DNA of 64,000 nucleotides, taken from contig JALRMH010000058.1 of the NCBI GenBank assembly GCA_026119935.1, positions 1 to 64,000 of the forward strand, written 5' to 3'. A model generated the notes under the pieces. That model saw nothing but the letters and a program-made list of their open reading frames with translations, made no database searches and was not told where the DNA came from. This document shows, piece by piece, positions 33,729 through 46,533 of this stretch (its first letter is position 1; every line of letters begins with the position of its first letter). A program made the position numbers and the translations under genes. This DNA is from Endothia cerciana. Lineage: Eukaryota; Ascomycota; Sordariomycetes; Diaporthales; Cryphonectriaceae.

Positions 33729-33807
<79 letters not shown>
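33729..33807. repeat. 79-nt uninterrupted G homopolymer
   Basis: Guanines run without a break from 33729 to 33807, followed by CA and an 8-N gap, then C-rich DNA. Such a run may be a true G-quadruplex-forming tract or an artefact of gap closing. Confidence 0.95.
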
Positions 33808-33809
<2 letters not shown>

Positions 33810-33817
33810 NNNNNNNN
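33810..33817. other. Assembly gap, 8 N
   Basis: Eight unresolved bases between the 79-nt G run and a C-rich segment. Confidence 0.99.
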
Positions 33818-34121
33818 CCCCAGCCCCCCGGCGCCCCCCCCCCCCCCTTCCCCCATCTCCACATTTTTCCCCCTATTGTTTTATTTCTTTTCTCCCTCTT
33901 TCGTGGTCTTCCCCCCCCCCCCCCCCGCCCCCGGAGTAATTCGCGCCCTGTTGGCGCTCCTGTTGGCGGGGAAGTTTGTCCGAGAGACAGGGCTGCAGGA
34001 CTCGTCCAGCCAGCCTTTCCGGAGCTGAAGACGCAACGGCCCAACCGGATCTGGCCCGGGAGGTGGCTGCTCGAGAGACACAAGCACAGGACCAGACAGC
34101 TGAGCAGCTTCTTTACGTCAT

Positions 34122-34153
<32 letters not shown>
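34122..34153. repeat. (CA)16 dinucleotide microsatellite
   Basis: Perfect CA repeat, not in a supported gene. Confidence 0.95.
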
Positions 34154-34154
<1 letters not shown>

Positions 34155-36849
34155 ATCTCCGTAGCAGGGGTGACAGCAACACTTATTGTGACATAAGAGG
34201 AAAGGGTTCTATCATATATCACGGAACACGCCCGTGGACAAGGGGCTGCTGGACGGGCTGGGCTGGGCTGGGCTGGACACCACACGGCACCCCACGGCAC
34301 CGAGCAGATGCTCCTCCGTACGGCCGTATGCTGAGGCACAAGCAACGCTGCCAGCCTTGCCGCCGCCACCAGCCAACAGCCCGACGGAACCCCCCCGCAG
34401 AGAGCCTTTTCCAGCGGTGAGGAGGCGACGCGAGGTGAGGAAGCCCTGGGGAACACCCCCCCCCCCTCCAACCTGGGGTAGATATGACTTGGTCCGCGCC
34501 GATCGGCCGGCCGGTCAGCCTCGCTCTCGCCCTCCAAACCGACACGTCTCTTCCGAGACAGCCTTGTCAGGCTCTCAGGACAGAGGGGCCGAGCCGACCG
34601 GTCACCCCGCCCGCGGACACCCCCCCAGCTCCATGACTGCTCGCTCCATCGTCCCGCAGAGGCCCGGCCGAGGAGCCCCCCCCCGTCCTCGCGTGAATCG
34701 CTTCTCCCGGCGTATCCTTACGCACGGGGGCTCCGGACTACCACCTGATACTCCTTCCCCTTCCCTTCTCTCGTCCTCGCTTGTCCGCCGACCGCCCTCC
34801 CACACGTCAGCCAGCCAGACACACCCCTTCCCAGCGGGGGTTTCTGACCATACATCACATGCCGCCCACGCCCCTTCCACTGCATATGCAGACGGGCGGC
34901 TGCAATCCGGCGGCTGCAGTGAGATTCGGCCGCAGGGGCTGACGGATCACGATCGCCTCCCCGTCTTACTGACCATCTTTCTTCCTTCTTCCTTTTCTTT
35001 TTTTTTTTTTTTTTCCTTCTGTGCCTGGTTCCACGCCGCGAAACAGAAAAATAAAAAATAAAAAATTGTCACCGAAACAAACCCGAAGCAAAAGGATAGT
35101 ATCCTCGCTCGGAACGCGGAAGGGCCATCAGCCAGCATCATCGCATTGTGACCAACCTGCATTGGCAAAAGCCACAGACAAGAAGAAAAAAGGGTACACC
35201 GCGCGCCGTATCCGTCGACCGGCGCAGAACCCATCGGGCGCAGCACCTGCTTGCGACCCCTTCTGAAAACAAGTCGGCCAGGATGCCTCCCGCTCTTGTC
35301 GGCACCACTCCGTCCAGCACGGCTGTACCGCAGTACTATGTATGGTACTTCGGTACTGTAAGGTAGTATGTATGAGTAGGTGAGCAGTCAGGGAAGGGGG
35401 ACTGTACCTGCTGGGCGATGTACCCCCCGCACTGTGCAGGCCAGGGGCCCCGCCGAGGCTGCAACGGGGCCAGGGGGGAGGGGGCTCAAAAGCCTTACCC
35501 AAAAGGCTTGTCATCCCAGAACACAGATCCCAGTCGTCATGCCGTCGTCAATCGGCGGTCCACAGGTGAATCAAGGCTCAGATCTCGGCCCGGGGCGGGG
35601 GGCGGAGGGAGACAGAGAGGGGGGAAGAAAAACACAGCGGGCTTTCTTCGCTCCAGCGCTTCTGAGGAAGACCTTGACACACACACGAAGATGTACCCAC
35701 GACCTGGCACCCTCTGTACCTCCCTCCCCACCGCCGGAGGCACAGCACAGCAGGGTCCGCACCCAAAAGTGCAGATCGGATGAATCACAACCCGCCCGAA
35801 TGGCTCCCATCGAGGTTTTCTTTTTTTTTTTTGGGGGGGGGCTGGGGGGGGGGGAGAAGAGGGCCCACAGCCACCACCACCGTCACCTTGCCTCCACGGC
35901 GGGCTCTGGTTGTCGGGGGCTGTTTGACGGTCGGCCCAGCCTGTCAGCACGAGGGGCGCAAGAGGCTGCGATGATCTGTCATAACTCACAGGGACCTACA
36001 CCTTTCCCCCCCCCCCGTGTCACCGTTTTTTTCCCCGACCCGTCGAAGGAGTAATCCATCGTATGATCCGAGCTCTCCCCCCATGCGACTCTGGTCAGCT
36101 CACGTGGGAGCACCCGCCCAGAGGAGGACCTGGGATCACCCCCCCAACACCACGAACCGACACACAAACACGACGACGGGGAGCCCGAGACCCACGACCC
36201 TGTCTCATCCTTCTTTTTTTTCTTCTTCTTCCTTCCCCCCCCCCCTAACTTTCCTTTCCCTTCCCTGGCAACACACCTGGGGTCGTCTGGGAACGCGGCC
36301 CCCCTTGTCGCCACGCACGTACGTCCGCACCCCAGAGCGGGACGGGCCCTCTGCCCGCAGGAGACAAGGCTAGATCCGGCACCACCCCTGCCCTGGGCTG
36401 GCTGTTCCAAAGGACCCCCTGGGTCCTGGGCGTGGGATACTGGTACCCGGGGGGGGGGGGTGCGCGCCCCTGGGGCCCCTGCTGGAACACGCCTTTTTTT
36501 GGCCGCACCACGCGCGCGAGCCGTCACGGATTCATTCTTGATTTCACGTCTTTCCATCCCGCCCCCCCCCCCCTTCCGGTGGGTTTTGCAAACCCGCCTT
36601 CGCCCGCACGGACCTGGGGCAGGCAAACCTTGGTCGATGTGGGGAGGGGGGGGGGATTTTGCAAGTCAGGAATCGACTCATCGACGGCACCAGTCTTCCA
36701 ATAGGATTCTCCCTCGCAGGCCGGTGCACACTGCTGCCGCTTTTGGAAGTTCAGCAGGGTCCGGCGGCCAATGGGAGCAGACACCCGGACATGGCCACGT
36801 TTTTGCACAAGAGACTGTGGTGGGAGGGCAACCCGTGGGAAGAAGACAG

Positions 36850-36880
36850 TTGATGATGATGATGATGATGATGATGATGA
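36850..36880. repeat. (TGA)n trinucleotide microsatellite
   Basis: Ten perfect units in the gene desert. Confidence 0.95.
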
Positions 36881-38838
36881 GGGGGCTGGCACGTTGTCTG
36901 GCACCACAAGTCTGTCCATCAAAGTGCGCAGGGGGAATCGGGCCAGGCCCGCCCAAACCACCCGACTCCTCGCGTCGGGACGTCCCTCACACCACCCTAC
37001 CCACTACCCACTATCAGGCAGAAGAAGAAGAAAGGAAAAAAAAAAAAGAAAAAAAAATTAAAATAAAACCCAAACCGGCGGAGATCGGCTTGAAGAGTGG
37101 CAGCGTGCTTGTTCTTTCCTTCGGGGCGCTAAAGGTCCAGGCATCGTCTTTCTCCCTGGTGGGATCTGCGTGGGTGACCAAGGCTGCTGGTTCGTGGCTG
37201 CCTCGCCTCGAGGGCGATGTAACGACATTATAGTCTGGACACGACTAGTCACGGATACTACTATGTAATTAGTCCTGTAAGGTTTGCTGTCTGGGCGGGA
37301 ATAGGCGTGCAGCGGCAGTATAGGGTTTCAGACAGTGGACGTCCAGAGGTTTGGCGAGAGCAACCATAAACCCGCGAGTCACCCAACCTGGTCATTTTTG
37401 TGTCCCGGGTTAAGGGAATGAGGGAGGGGGGGGGTGCACTGAGCACCCATCCTTGAGCCCTTGCGAGAACCCTCAGAAGTGTCATACATTGCACCTTGAA
37501 TAGGCGGTGTAAACAGTATTCCCATGGCACGAACCACGTTTCTCCACCCGTCAGTCCCCATTTATGTGGTCATGGAAGGATTTGTCCTCCCTCCCTTCCT
37601 CTAGCAATTGCACAATGACTTATCTGCCAAAGGGGGGGGCTGTTGAGTCCTCACTGGGGTCTCCGCGGGAAGAGTCCTTGTCCTGCATGGTCCAGCCTTG
37701 GGCACCCAGGGGTAAGGGAGGAGGTGGCCGTGGCAGACTATCCAGGCCCTCATCCCGGGGGAACAAGGCCCGCAGGGCCTCAGGATCTCAAAAATCGTGG
37801 AAGACTCACAGAGCCTCACGCTCGGGACTGCGGGTATCGGCCCTCCCCGAACACAAATGCATGTCGAATCTCAATGCGGTCCAGTATATCATCTCCCTGT
37901 CCGTCTGTCGTCTTCTTCACTTACTGCTTCCGTGGGCTTGGGCGTGGGGGGCGGGGGTGAGGATTTCTCGATCCAGGGCCTCTGGAGTGCGGAAACAGGG
38001 CGTCCAAGGCACCCTTTTCGTCTTGTGGAATAGCTCTCTGGCCCGACATGTCGATGTCTCTGAGGTCGTAGACGGGGGTGTTTTTTTTTTTGTTTTTTTT
38101 GTGGACCACAGCCTCTTGGGTCGCCTGCATGGCTGCATTCACCTTCAGCTCAGGCGGGTAGTCTCCGCCGTCGCGGTGTCGATGGCTTCGACCTGGTGGC
38201 AGGTGCGCACAGCAGTACCTTTCTGCCTTGCCCCCAGCATGATCAGCCACTCGCGTGCTAGCGCCGCCCCCGGGAGGTACCATCTCGCCCTGTCAGGGAG
38301 GCTCCTGAGGGGGATGGGTTTGTGGGGGGGGGGGGGCAACGCGTAGATGTGTCGCCTCCGCCCCAGGCCGTGGCGCGCCGCATCGCGGCGAGGCTCCGGG
38401 CGAGGCTGAGACAGGGCTGCATGCTTTTACGAGGAAGTACTTCCGCATCGCACTGTCTTCGCAATGCATCGGTGTCGGGACGGAGGACGGAGGGCCGGAA
38501 CCCACGGGCTGGCTGGCTGGCTGGCTGGCTGGCAACCAGGCCCTGCTGCAGCTCCGGCAGGATCCTTACTCGCCCTTGGGCATGGGCAGCATCGGGAGGG
38601 AGTGCCTGTATGTATCCTTCATTAGCGAGGGTGCAGGTGACTAGCCAGCATGACAAGGCCTGTGCTGCGCTGCTGCAGGAAGCCATTTTCTCAGCAACAT
38701 CAATAAACTCGACGGAGGCGGCGGCGTGATGATTGCTTCTGCCTTCGACGGTGGGGGGGGAGGGGGGGGCGGCTTTCTGGAAGTATCGAAACGGCCTCTT
38801 GCAGGCTGCACCGGAGCAGGCATCCGCCTCGCCAAGCC

Positions 38839-38841
<3 letters not shown>

Positions 38842-38874
<33 letters not shown>
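38842..38874. repeat. (GA)n dinucleotide microsatellite
   Basis: About sixteen perfect GA units. Confidence 0.95.
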
Positions 38875-38876
<2 letters not shown>

Positions 38877-40738
38877 CAATGTACCGGCGACATGATTCAC
38901 ATGTAGCGAGCCATGTACTATGGTGTGTGAGGAGGACCGACCCTGCCCGGTGGCGGGGATCTCAGGTCGAAGCAGGCGCTAGTCTTCAAACCTCGTCGTC
39001 ATAACGAACCGTCTCGCAACGCCGACAGGTCCTCAAGGTGATCCGACTGCTCCCGGTGCAGGCAGCAGCACCTCGCTTGGAGAGGGGCTTCCCGCGTTCC
39101 GTGGACATCGCGACATCGCTTCAGCTCGCCTCCGGCGCCCTCGCGCCTCGCTACCGGGATGGCCTTGGGACGGCTCGCCGCAGGGGAGTGACGCCTCCAG
39201 TGCCGAGCGGGTCTCGTGATCTCTCCCCCCCCCTCTCTCTCTCTCTCTTTCTTTTTTTTTTTTTTTCTTCTTTGCCGCCTCGGGTCACTGGTGGCGCACG
39301 TCTTTGGTCTCGGGGCTCGACCAAAGGCAACGACGCCGGGCTGGGCTTCTCCGCGCCAGTGGCCACCGCCCAGACGAGGCTCTCTCATGTTACGCCCTGG
39401 GGTTCTCTATCCCCCCCCCCCACAAATCAGTCGACCCTCGGCTGATGAGAACCTCGCAGACCTCTCGAGCCGGGAGATATGGCTCGCCAATCCAGGACGT
39501 CGAGCATATCTCCTCTTGGGGGACCATGACCGGGCCGGGGCTGGGGCCTGCAAGGGGTCACCATGGGCTGAGGAACTACTATGTACATCGCCGGGCCAGG
39601 ATGTCCCCAGGCTCCTTGACGAGAACCGAGTTCCCTGCCGAGAGCAGCTGCATGTGACAGGCCGTGTGGGCAACAGGGCGGGTGCACCATACTCCTCCTG
39701 GCCGGGGGCGCGTTGCGAGGGTGCATCCCGCGCCGCTGGGGGCACTGGCGGGGGGGGGGGTGGGAGGGGTGGGCGAGGTGACAACAGCAGGGCCCAGACG
39801 CAAGCGCGGCGTTGGTCTATCAAGCGCTCAGACACACACGGGATCTTGGCCAGCAGGCATCGGGGGATCCCAGCCGTGCCGGGCATGTCGTACGGTACGC
39901 CCAAGGCGATATCGATGTCGTCGATCCTGTGGATGTTGCCCTGCCACGGGCCAAGGCGGTCAGGCCAGCCAGCAGTGCAGTCTACTGGGCGGTGACTTGG
40001 TGTGTGGGCTGGGCTGCTGGGGGATTGGGGGGGAGGGGGGGAATCTGCTCGTTGGGGCTCGAACCACGGCAGGTCCTGTCGTCGAGCGTAGTATTGCAGC
40101 GGTTCTTTGACGTTGTTTGCCTGCAGCAGCATGGAGACGGCCGGCGGCGGCGGGGGGCTTGATTGGACGCCACCGCTGCCCGGCTGCTTCACGGTGATGA
40201 AATATTGACAAGCCGGCCCATGCAGGAAGCTGTCGCGTCCTGCGGCGGCTGGTGGCAGACGCGCGGGCACCAGCACAGCCTGCCTGCTTCCCGCCGGTGG
40301 GACCCAGGCAGGCCCTCTCTGGGGAGACCGGTCTCACTCACCTTTTTTCCCCAGCTTGCGAGGCCGGCAGGCGAGACGAAGGCATTGCCAGATCATCGTG
40401 CAGTGATCACACGCGCCTACAGTGCTGGATACCCGAGGGGGAGGAGAAGGGGGGGGGAGGAGAAGGGGGGGGGGGTTGGCCTCTGAGGGCGAGACACGAC
40501 CAACCCGAGCACCCCCGCGCACAGAGGTGAGGAGTCGTACGTACGTAAGGCCGCTCGGCACACCGCATGATGTGATGCAGCGTTGGCATCCGTCCGTCTT
40601 TTGTTCTGGCGAGGACGAGGACGAATAGGGTTGCGTGGCTGGCTACCGTAGGTACATACGCGCCTACGGGAAGGCAGACACGCAGGATGGACGCGAGCAT
40701 GCACGAGCGGGCAGCCGAGACCAAGTAGTCAAGCAGAC

Positions 40739-40739
<1 letters not shown>

Positions 40740-40778
<39 letters not shown>

Positions 40779-40780
40779 CA
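40740..40780. repeat. (GGCA)10 tetranucleotide microsatellite
   Basis: About ten perfect GGCA units. Confidence 0.95.
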
Positions 40781-40856
40781 AGAGGCAAGCAAGACCAGGC
40801 AAGGGAGGGAGGAGGAGGGGACTCTGCCAGCCACCGCTCGGTATGCACTGAGAGGC

Positions 40857-40918
40857 GCTCTGCTCTGCTCTGCTGTGCTCTGCTCTGCTGTGCTCTGCTC
40901 TGCTGTGCTCTGCTCTGC
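40857..40918. repeat. 15-bp higher-order repeat built from CTCTG pentamers
   Basis: Units TGCTC-TGCTC-TGCTG repeat about four times; the third pentamer of each differs by one base, giving a 15-bp period on top of a 5-bp one. Confidence 0.9.
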
Positions 40919-42163
40919 ATGCCAGCTCCAGCTCCTCCAGCTCCTCCTCCTCCTCCTCCTTCTCCTCCTCCTCCTCGTCGTCGTCACCCTCCTCCCTTCT
41001 TCTTCCTCCCAGGGCAACCGCCGTCTGCCGAGAGCAGCACACGTCCTGTCCTGTCCCGTCCTGTCCCGTCCCGTCAGGCTGTCCTCCTGATTGCTCCGGG
41101 CTGCAGAGGGGTCTCATCCGGGACGCTCCCAGCATCGTTCCGTTCTACGCGCCGACGACCAGACATTCCCCAGCACATGCACCATGTCAGCGTGCTACTG
41201 TACGCCCCAACGGACAGCAGCGCACCTGCGCAAGGCCTTCGCTCCCGTCCCCGTCCTCTGGTGCGTTACAGAAATAGTGGCCGGGGGCGGCAAGAAGTTG
41301 ACAAGGTGGTGGTGGTGGTGGTGGTAGTGGTGGTATGGTGTCCACAGTTCTTGCCAGCGACAGGCTGCCAGGGCCCTCAAACACCACTGCAAGGGAGACC
41401 GCTGGAGGGACGCCATGTGTCTGTTCTATGTCGCCTCATATCTCCCCTGGAGATCCTCGGCGCCCGTGTGAAGTTAGATAGATACTAGGTGGTGACTGCG
41501 TGTCGACCACGCCACACCGAGACTCCCTCCTGGCCACGACCGGGAACCACAGCCCATCGACCCGGGTCGGCCTCGAACTCTCGATCTCTCGATCTCCCGA
41601 CATCACCTGCAGGGAAAGAGGAAAAGAAAGGAAAAAAAAGAGGGGGGGGGGGGCCAGGCGCCAGGGCCGGCTCCCTACCCCAGAGTCACCCATCCATCCA
41701 GGCCTGGGCCCAATACATGGTGGTTTCTGCCCACCACACACCGGCTCTACAATTTCCCCCCTCCGCCCCCAGGTGCGCGCGCGTCGTTCTAGATCTGGAA
41801 ACGCGTGCGTCACAGGTAGACCAGTCCTACCATACATGCATGCTCGCGGGCGATGGGGGCTTTGCTGGTTGGGCTTGACGGGCTGTCTCCATACTGCTAC
41901 GACGTCGGAGCCCAAAGGGACCTCAGGTCCTCCCCCCCCCCCCCCTTCCTCACCTCGCAGGGTCACACCCAGCGACCGAGTCCGGCTGCGAGGTCGATCG
42001 GTGCTTCCGAAGCAGGGCAAACATGCAGCAGCAGCCCGCCTCTCTGCTGACCCCCCCCCCCCCAAGCTTACTATGGCGACAGCGGGCATCAGGATCCGGC
42101 ACGAGAGCCCGTCTACTATCCCCGACTTGCAGGGCGGTGGTCAGCAAGGAGCAACACCGGGGC

Positions 42164-42321
42164 TCACTCACTCACTCACTCACTCACTCACCCACTCACT
42201 CACCCACTCACTCACCCACTCACTCACCCACTCACTCACTCACTCACCCACTCACTCACTCACCCACTCACTCACTCACTCACTCGCCCACTCACTCACT
42301 CACTCACCCACTCACTCACTC
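42164..42321. repeat. CACT/CACC tetranucleotide array of about 158 bp
   Basis: About 39 tetramers, mostly CTCA, with CCCA variants spaced at 12- to 16-bp intervals, so a higher-order structure overlies the basic 4-bp unit. It is the longest array in the window and shows no spacers of CRISPR type. Confidence 0.95.
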
Positions 42322-43988
42322 CACAGTCTTCCCCCCTCCCCATCCACACTCCCCACAATCAGAGCCTCCCCCCTCTCCCCGAACAAGGACGTGTCCAGAG
42401 CTCATAGGCACGCACGCTAGATCAACCTCCACAGGATTCCGGCAAAAAGCCGAAAAGACACCGCACTCGATGTCACCTACTCCGCGTCGTCCCGTTCCGA
42501 AATCTCATGTGACTTTGGGACCGCGGGCTGGGAACGACGCCATATCCCAAAAACACATAAACCCTGTAGATAGGTCGGGTTGGGAGGAGGGGGGGGGGGG
42601 TTGAACAGATGGTCAAGAACCAAACCGCTTAGCGCCCCCCTATAAAAACAAAACAAAATAAAATAAAATAAAATAGAAAAAGGCCCTGTAGAGGGAGGAG
42701 GGATTTACGGGGCCCCTCCTCGCCTGCGCCCGCCGGTCGTCACATTGCTGCCCCGTATAAGCATGTCTATGGAGCAAAGCACATGCGGTGATACCCACCC
42801 ACTGATACAGAAGCAAAAAGGAAAAAAAATAAAAAAAAATAAAAAATTTAATCAATTAAAACCATTAAAAAAAAAAGGAAGGAAGGAAGAAAAGAAAAAG
42901 CCCAATTACACATCATGCCGCAAGGAAAGGGATATGCCCGGGAATCGACAACTGGCCGGGGCACCCACGGGTATATTCCGTCCAGCCCGTTCTTGCAGGC
43001 CGGATCGCCAGCAAGCATGCGACCTCCCGAGAGACGATGTCACTACACCACCCACCACCACCACCACAGCCACCACCAACCGCCTTTCGAGACTGCAGGT
43101 GGGAATACTCTACTGCGTGTAGACAGAAGGCCTGAGGGTGGCTTCCGCTTCCCGCCGTCGTGCAGATGTGAAGTTCCTCCCGTCCCCCTGCCGCCCAGAA
43201 CTCGGGCCACCACCGCTGTGTACCATCCATCCCCAAGTGGTATCAACCTAATGGATGTACCTGCAACCCTACCCTCCTCCCCGCCTCCCCCTCCCCCTCC
43301 CAAAACGACGCAGGGACCGTACAGCAATTCGTTTTTCTCGTCCCCTCCCTCCCTCCCTCCCTCCCCCCCTCCTGCACGCGACCGCTTCTGGACCGCGTTG
43401 CCGCTCAGCTCTTCCCCCTTCCTCCCCCCCCCCACCCGTACTGCGAATTAGATTGCTGCTCTGTGCGGTCGACCAGCTCTCCAGGGCTCCACTTCTGCCA
43501 AATCGCCCTCTTGACGGGAAGGGGAGGGAGAGGAAGAAGGAGGAGGAAGGGGGAGGGAGAAGGAAGAAGGAAGAAGGAGGAGGAGGAGGAGGAGGAGGAG
43601 GAGGAGGAGGAGGAAAAAGGCTGCTTACCCCCGCCCCAATCACAGGCGGGCTGGGGCGAGAAGGCCACAGGCACGCGGCCATCCCATCATCCATCACCGG
43701 GATGGACCCGAGACAGGCCTTGCCCTCTTGGCCCTTCTGGAACCCAAATCCTGATCAGGACTAAACTCTCGGGAGGCGGCAGCATCGCATGGGGTATCGA
43801 GGGCTGGATATTGGGCCTCTCTTCCCCCCCTCCCTTGTCACCTTGGACGGCCCGTGAGGCTTTCGGTGTGGTAACACAAAATACGTTCAAAACCTCGCAT
43901 TTTCTTATTAATTGTCTCTGTGACGCCATCCACATTTCCCCCCCCCCCCCCGCCCCTTCTCCTCCCACATCCCAGCCCAGCCCAGCCC

Positions 43989-44030
43989 CATGGATGATGA
44001 TAATGATGATGATGATGATGATGATGATGC
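43989..44030. repeat. (GAT)n trinucleotide microsatellite
   Basis: Thirteen to fourteen GAT units with one imperfect unit near the left end. Confidence 0.9.
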
Positions 44031-44378
44031 CCTAGTATGCAGCCAGCCCAACCCGGCCCGACCAGATATGCACACCCCACCACCACCACCTACCTCTTTC
44101 CCCCTCCCCCCAAAAGAAACCTCCAGTATCAAAAACTGCCCGTAGGGTACTACTTAATTAAAGTAGACACCTCATCAAATCTATCGTCCGACTGCAGAAC
44201 GCCCCCAGCGGCTGTGGGCGAGGGGGACATCCGACAAGGCAAGGCTCCTCCCCCCCCCCCCTTCCCCGATCGAACCATACATCGCCCCGTGTGGCGCCCA
44301 CTCGGCCCTTGTCTATCTCATTTGTAGAAAGGGGAAGCGAAGAAGAAGTAATCTCGGCCAGCTACCTGACCTGCCCTG

Positions 44379-44406
44379 CCCACCACCACCACCACCACCA
44401 CCACCA
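44379..44406. repeat. (CAC)n trinucleotide microsatellite
   Basis: About nine CAC units in the gene desert. Confidence 0.95.
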
Positions 44407-45596
44407 TAGCAAAGGCCAAGGACGATGAGGGAGAAGAAAAGAAGGGAAAGAAAAGAAGAGGAGAACAGATACATGGCGCGCGCACACACAAGCTGTCCAG
44501 CCTGCTTGGAAACAGGTAGCAACAACAACAACAAAGGTAGTGAAGCATCATTCTGCCGTGAGGCACCGCTCTTCTCTTTTTTTCCCCCCCCGGCTCAACC
44601 CGTATTCAATTTAATTTTTTTTTTCTTTTTCCTTTTCGTTTCAAGTAGCTGCGCACCAGAGGTCCCCCCCCCCTCCCCCGCCTCCGTAAGTGACATGGTG
44701 CGAAGTACACACACAAAAGACATAAAACACACAATTCACCTACACCTAGACCATGCAGGGGAGCCGGGGACATCATTAGGTACAGACTCAAAAAGAACCA
44801 ATTACTATGCGGGGGGGGGGGCCTCATCCCGAGGCAAAACCCCGCTGACAAAGTATTTTTTTTTTTTCGTCGCCAAACGCACGCGGGGGTGACCGTAACA
44901 TCGAACGTACCAAGGGGGTAACCTTAACATCAAAACGCACGAGGGGGTGACCTGAACATACATCCAACGCCTGCCAGCCCCATGTCGAGTTTCCGGCGTA
45001 TTTGCTTCTGCCAGCTGAAAGCGTCCTCCGCGCCCTTGTCTCTGATTTGTCTCATCTGGCAACTCCGCAGGTAGATGCCCTCCACACCCTCGGGGACGTC
45101 CGAAGTCCACCTCAAACCGTCGATCGACCAAACAGACTCGATAGGTGGGGGGTATCAAAGAAAGGTGGTCCGAGAAGAAAAAGGAAATCAACGCGTTTCG
45201 TCAGTTGTCTGTCGATAAGAATCGGGTGGGCGGGCCAAGTCTGTCGCCGAGTAGGGATAGCCTCCGTAGGCTTCAAGCAGCCCGGGTCCGCGCGAGAGCA
45301 TCGTGATCGTTTTGAAAAAAAAGCCAAAGGAAAATTAAGAAAAAAAAGACGAAAAGGGGGTCGCTGTGCTTCTAAGGCGCCAGCGCCGCCCGGATAGTCG
45401 CAAACAAAGGTTGAACTTCCCCCGTGCGATGGCCACACACAAGCAGTTGTGACCGAGTCGAACAATCTCATGGCCACCTCCGAGGGTCACGGAGGGCCGC
45501 TGCACCATTGACTCCTCGCTCACCGTACCAAACGCCCCCCCCCCCCCGCGCTCTGCCCATCCGCCCTGGGCTGCTGCCACCCCCACGGAGGTCCAC

Positions 45597-46499
45597 CTAA
45601 GTCCGTCGATTCAGCCGGCCAAGCATGGTCTGATCGATGTCGTGGCTAGAATCAGCACCGGTGGAGGGACGCGGTGGTGGATTCTGATCCATCAGCGCGG
45701 TCAGACTCATCGGGCCATTCCCTCCCTGCTGGGGTGAGCTGGGGCTGTCGCGACGCGGGGTGCCAGTCCGATCGCCCGTAGCGTACTCGTACTGACCTTG
45801 TGGAGGTGTGCCGCCCTGGGCCGGGGATGCAGGCGAGCGCCGGCGAGGATCGGGCTCGCCGTACGGGTTGGGTGGGGGCAGGCGCGAGGTGTGATCTTCC
45901 TCGTGGAGCCGTCGTCTGCCGTTGCCATCATCGGGAGGCGGAGGGTAGAAGCCCGCCCGAGGGGAGTGGCCAGCGTGGCCAGAGTACCCCTCGGGCTGTT
46001 GCTGCTGCTGCGGTGGCGGCGGATAGTGCTGCCCGCCTCCGTGTCCGGACGGCCCACCCGCAACTGCGCCCTGTGGCAGCGGCTGACCGAAGGCGCCGTA
46101 CAGAGGCGTGCCTGGGGGCACACCGCCGGGCACAGCTGACACGGGGACGAAGGCCGTGGTCGACGAGGAACTAACAGGCTGGAAGACGCACTTGTTTCCG
46201 GTCTTTCTGCAGTTGGAACAGATCCCATCCGAGGTTCCATACCCGCTGCAGCGGATCTGCGGCTCGGAGGGTTAGCGCACGAGCTGCCAGCGGGTCGGGG
46301 CGGGCTGCTGTACTGACCTTTCGTCTGCGGCAATAGCTGCAAGCTATGGAGGTCCTCTGGCGCGGGGCGGCCTGCGAAGAGGCAGTAGAGCCCGCGCGGC
46401 CGTAGTCAGGGCCGTACCCGCCGTAGGGTGGACCAGAGGCTGGTCGGTACGTGTAGTTGTACTGCTCAGCCTGCGGCGGCTGCGGCTGCGGCTGCGGCT

Positions 46500-46533
<34 letters not shown>

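Larger units (their letters stand above)
32830..45596. other. 12.8-kb gene desert rich in homopolymers and microsatellites
   Basis: No gene supported in either strand. The many open frames of 60–290 codons overlap each other, and most are translated microsatellites or homopolymers. Content includes the 79-nt G run and gap at 33729–33817, (CA)n at 34122–34153, T/G runs at 35819–35848, (GAT)n at 36850–36880, T runs near 38082, (GA)n at 38842–38874, (GGCA)n at 40740–40780, a GCTCT-type array at 40857–40918, (GGT)n at 41306–41335, the CACT array at 42164–42321, (GGA)n at 43577–43612, (GAT)n at 43989–44030 and (CAC)n at 44379–44406. No tRNA or rRNA gene was recognised. Confidence 0.6.

Noticed and set aside
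33459..34420. Frames spanning the poly-G run and gap
   Set aside because: They cross a 79-nt homopolymer and Ns (poly-Gly or poly-Pro), so coding potential cannot be judged.
40407..41135. 242-codon - strand frame and overlapping frames at 40.4–41.1 kb
   Set aside because: Mostly translated GGCA and CTCTG repeats; frames exist on both strands and no domain is visible.
42164..42321. CACT array considered as a CRISPR-like structure
   Set aside because: There are no unique spacers, only a 4-bp unit with simple variants, and the host is a eukaryote.
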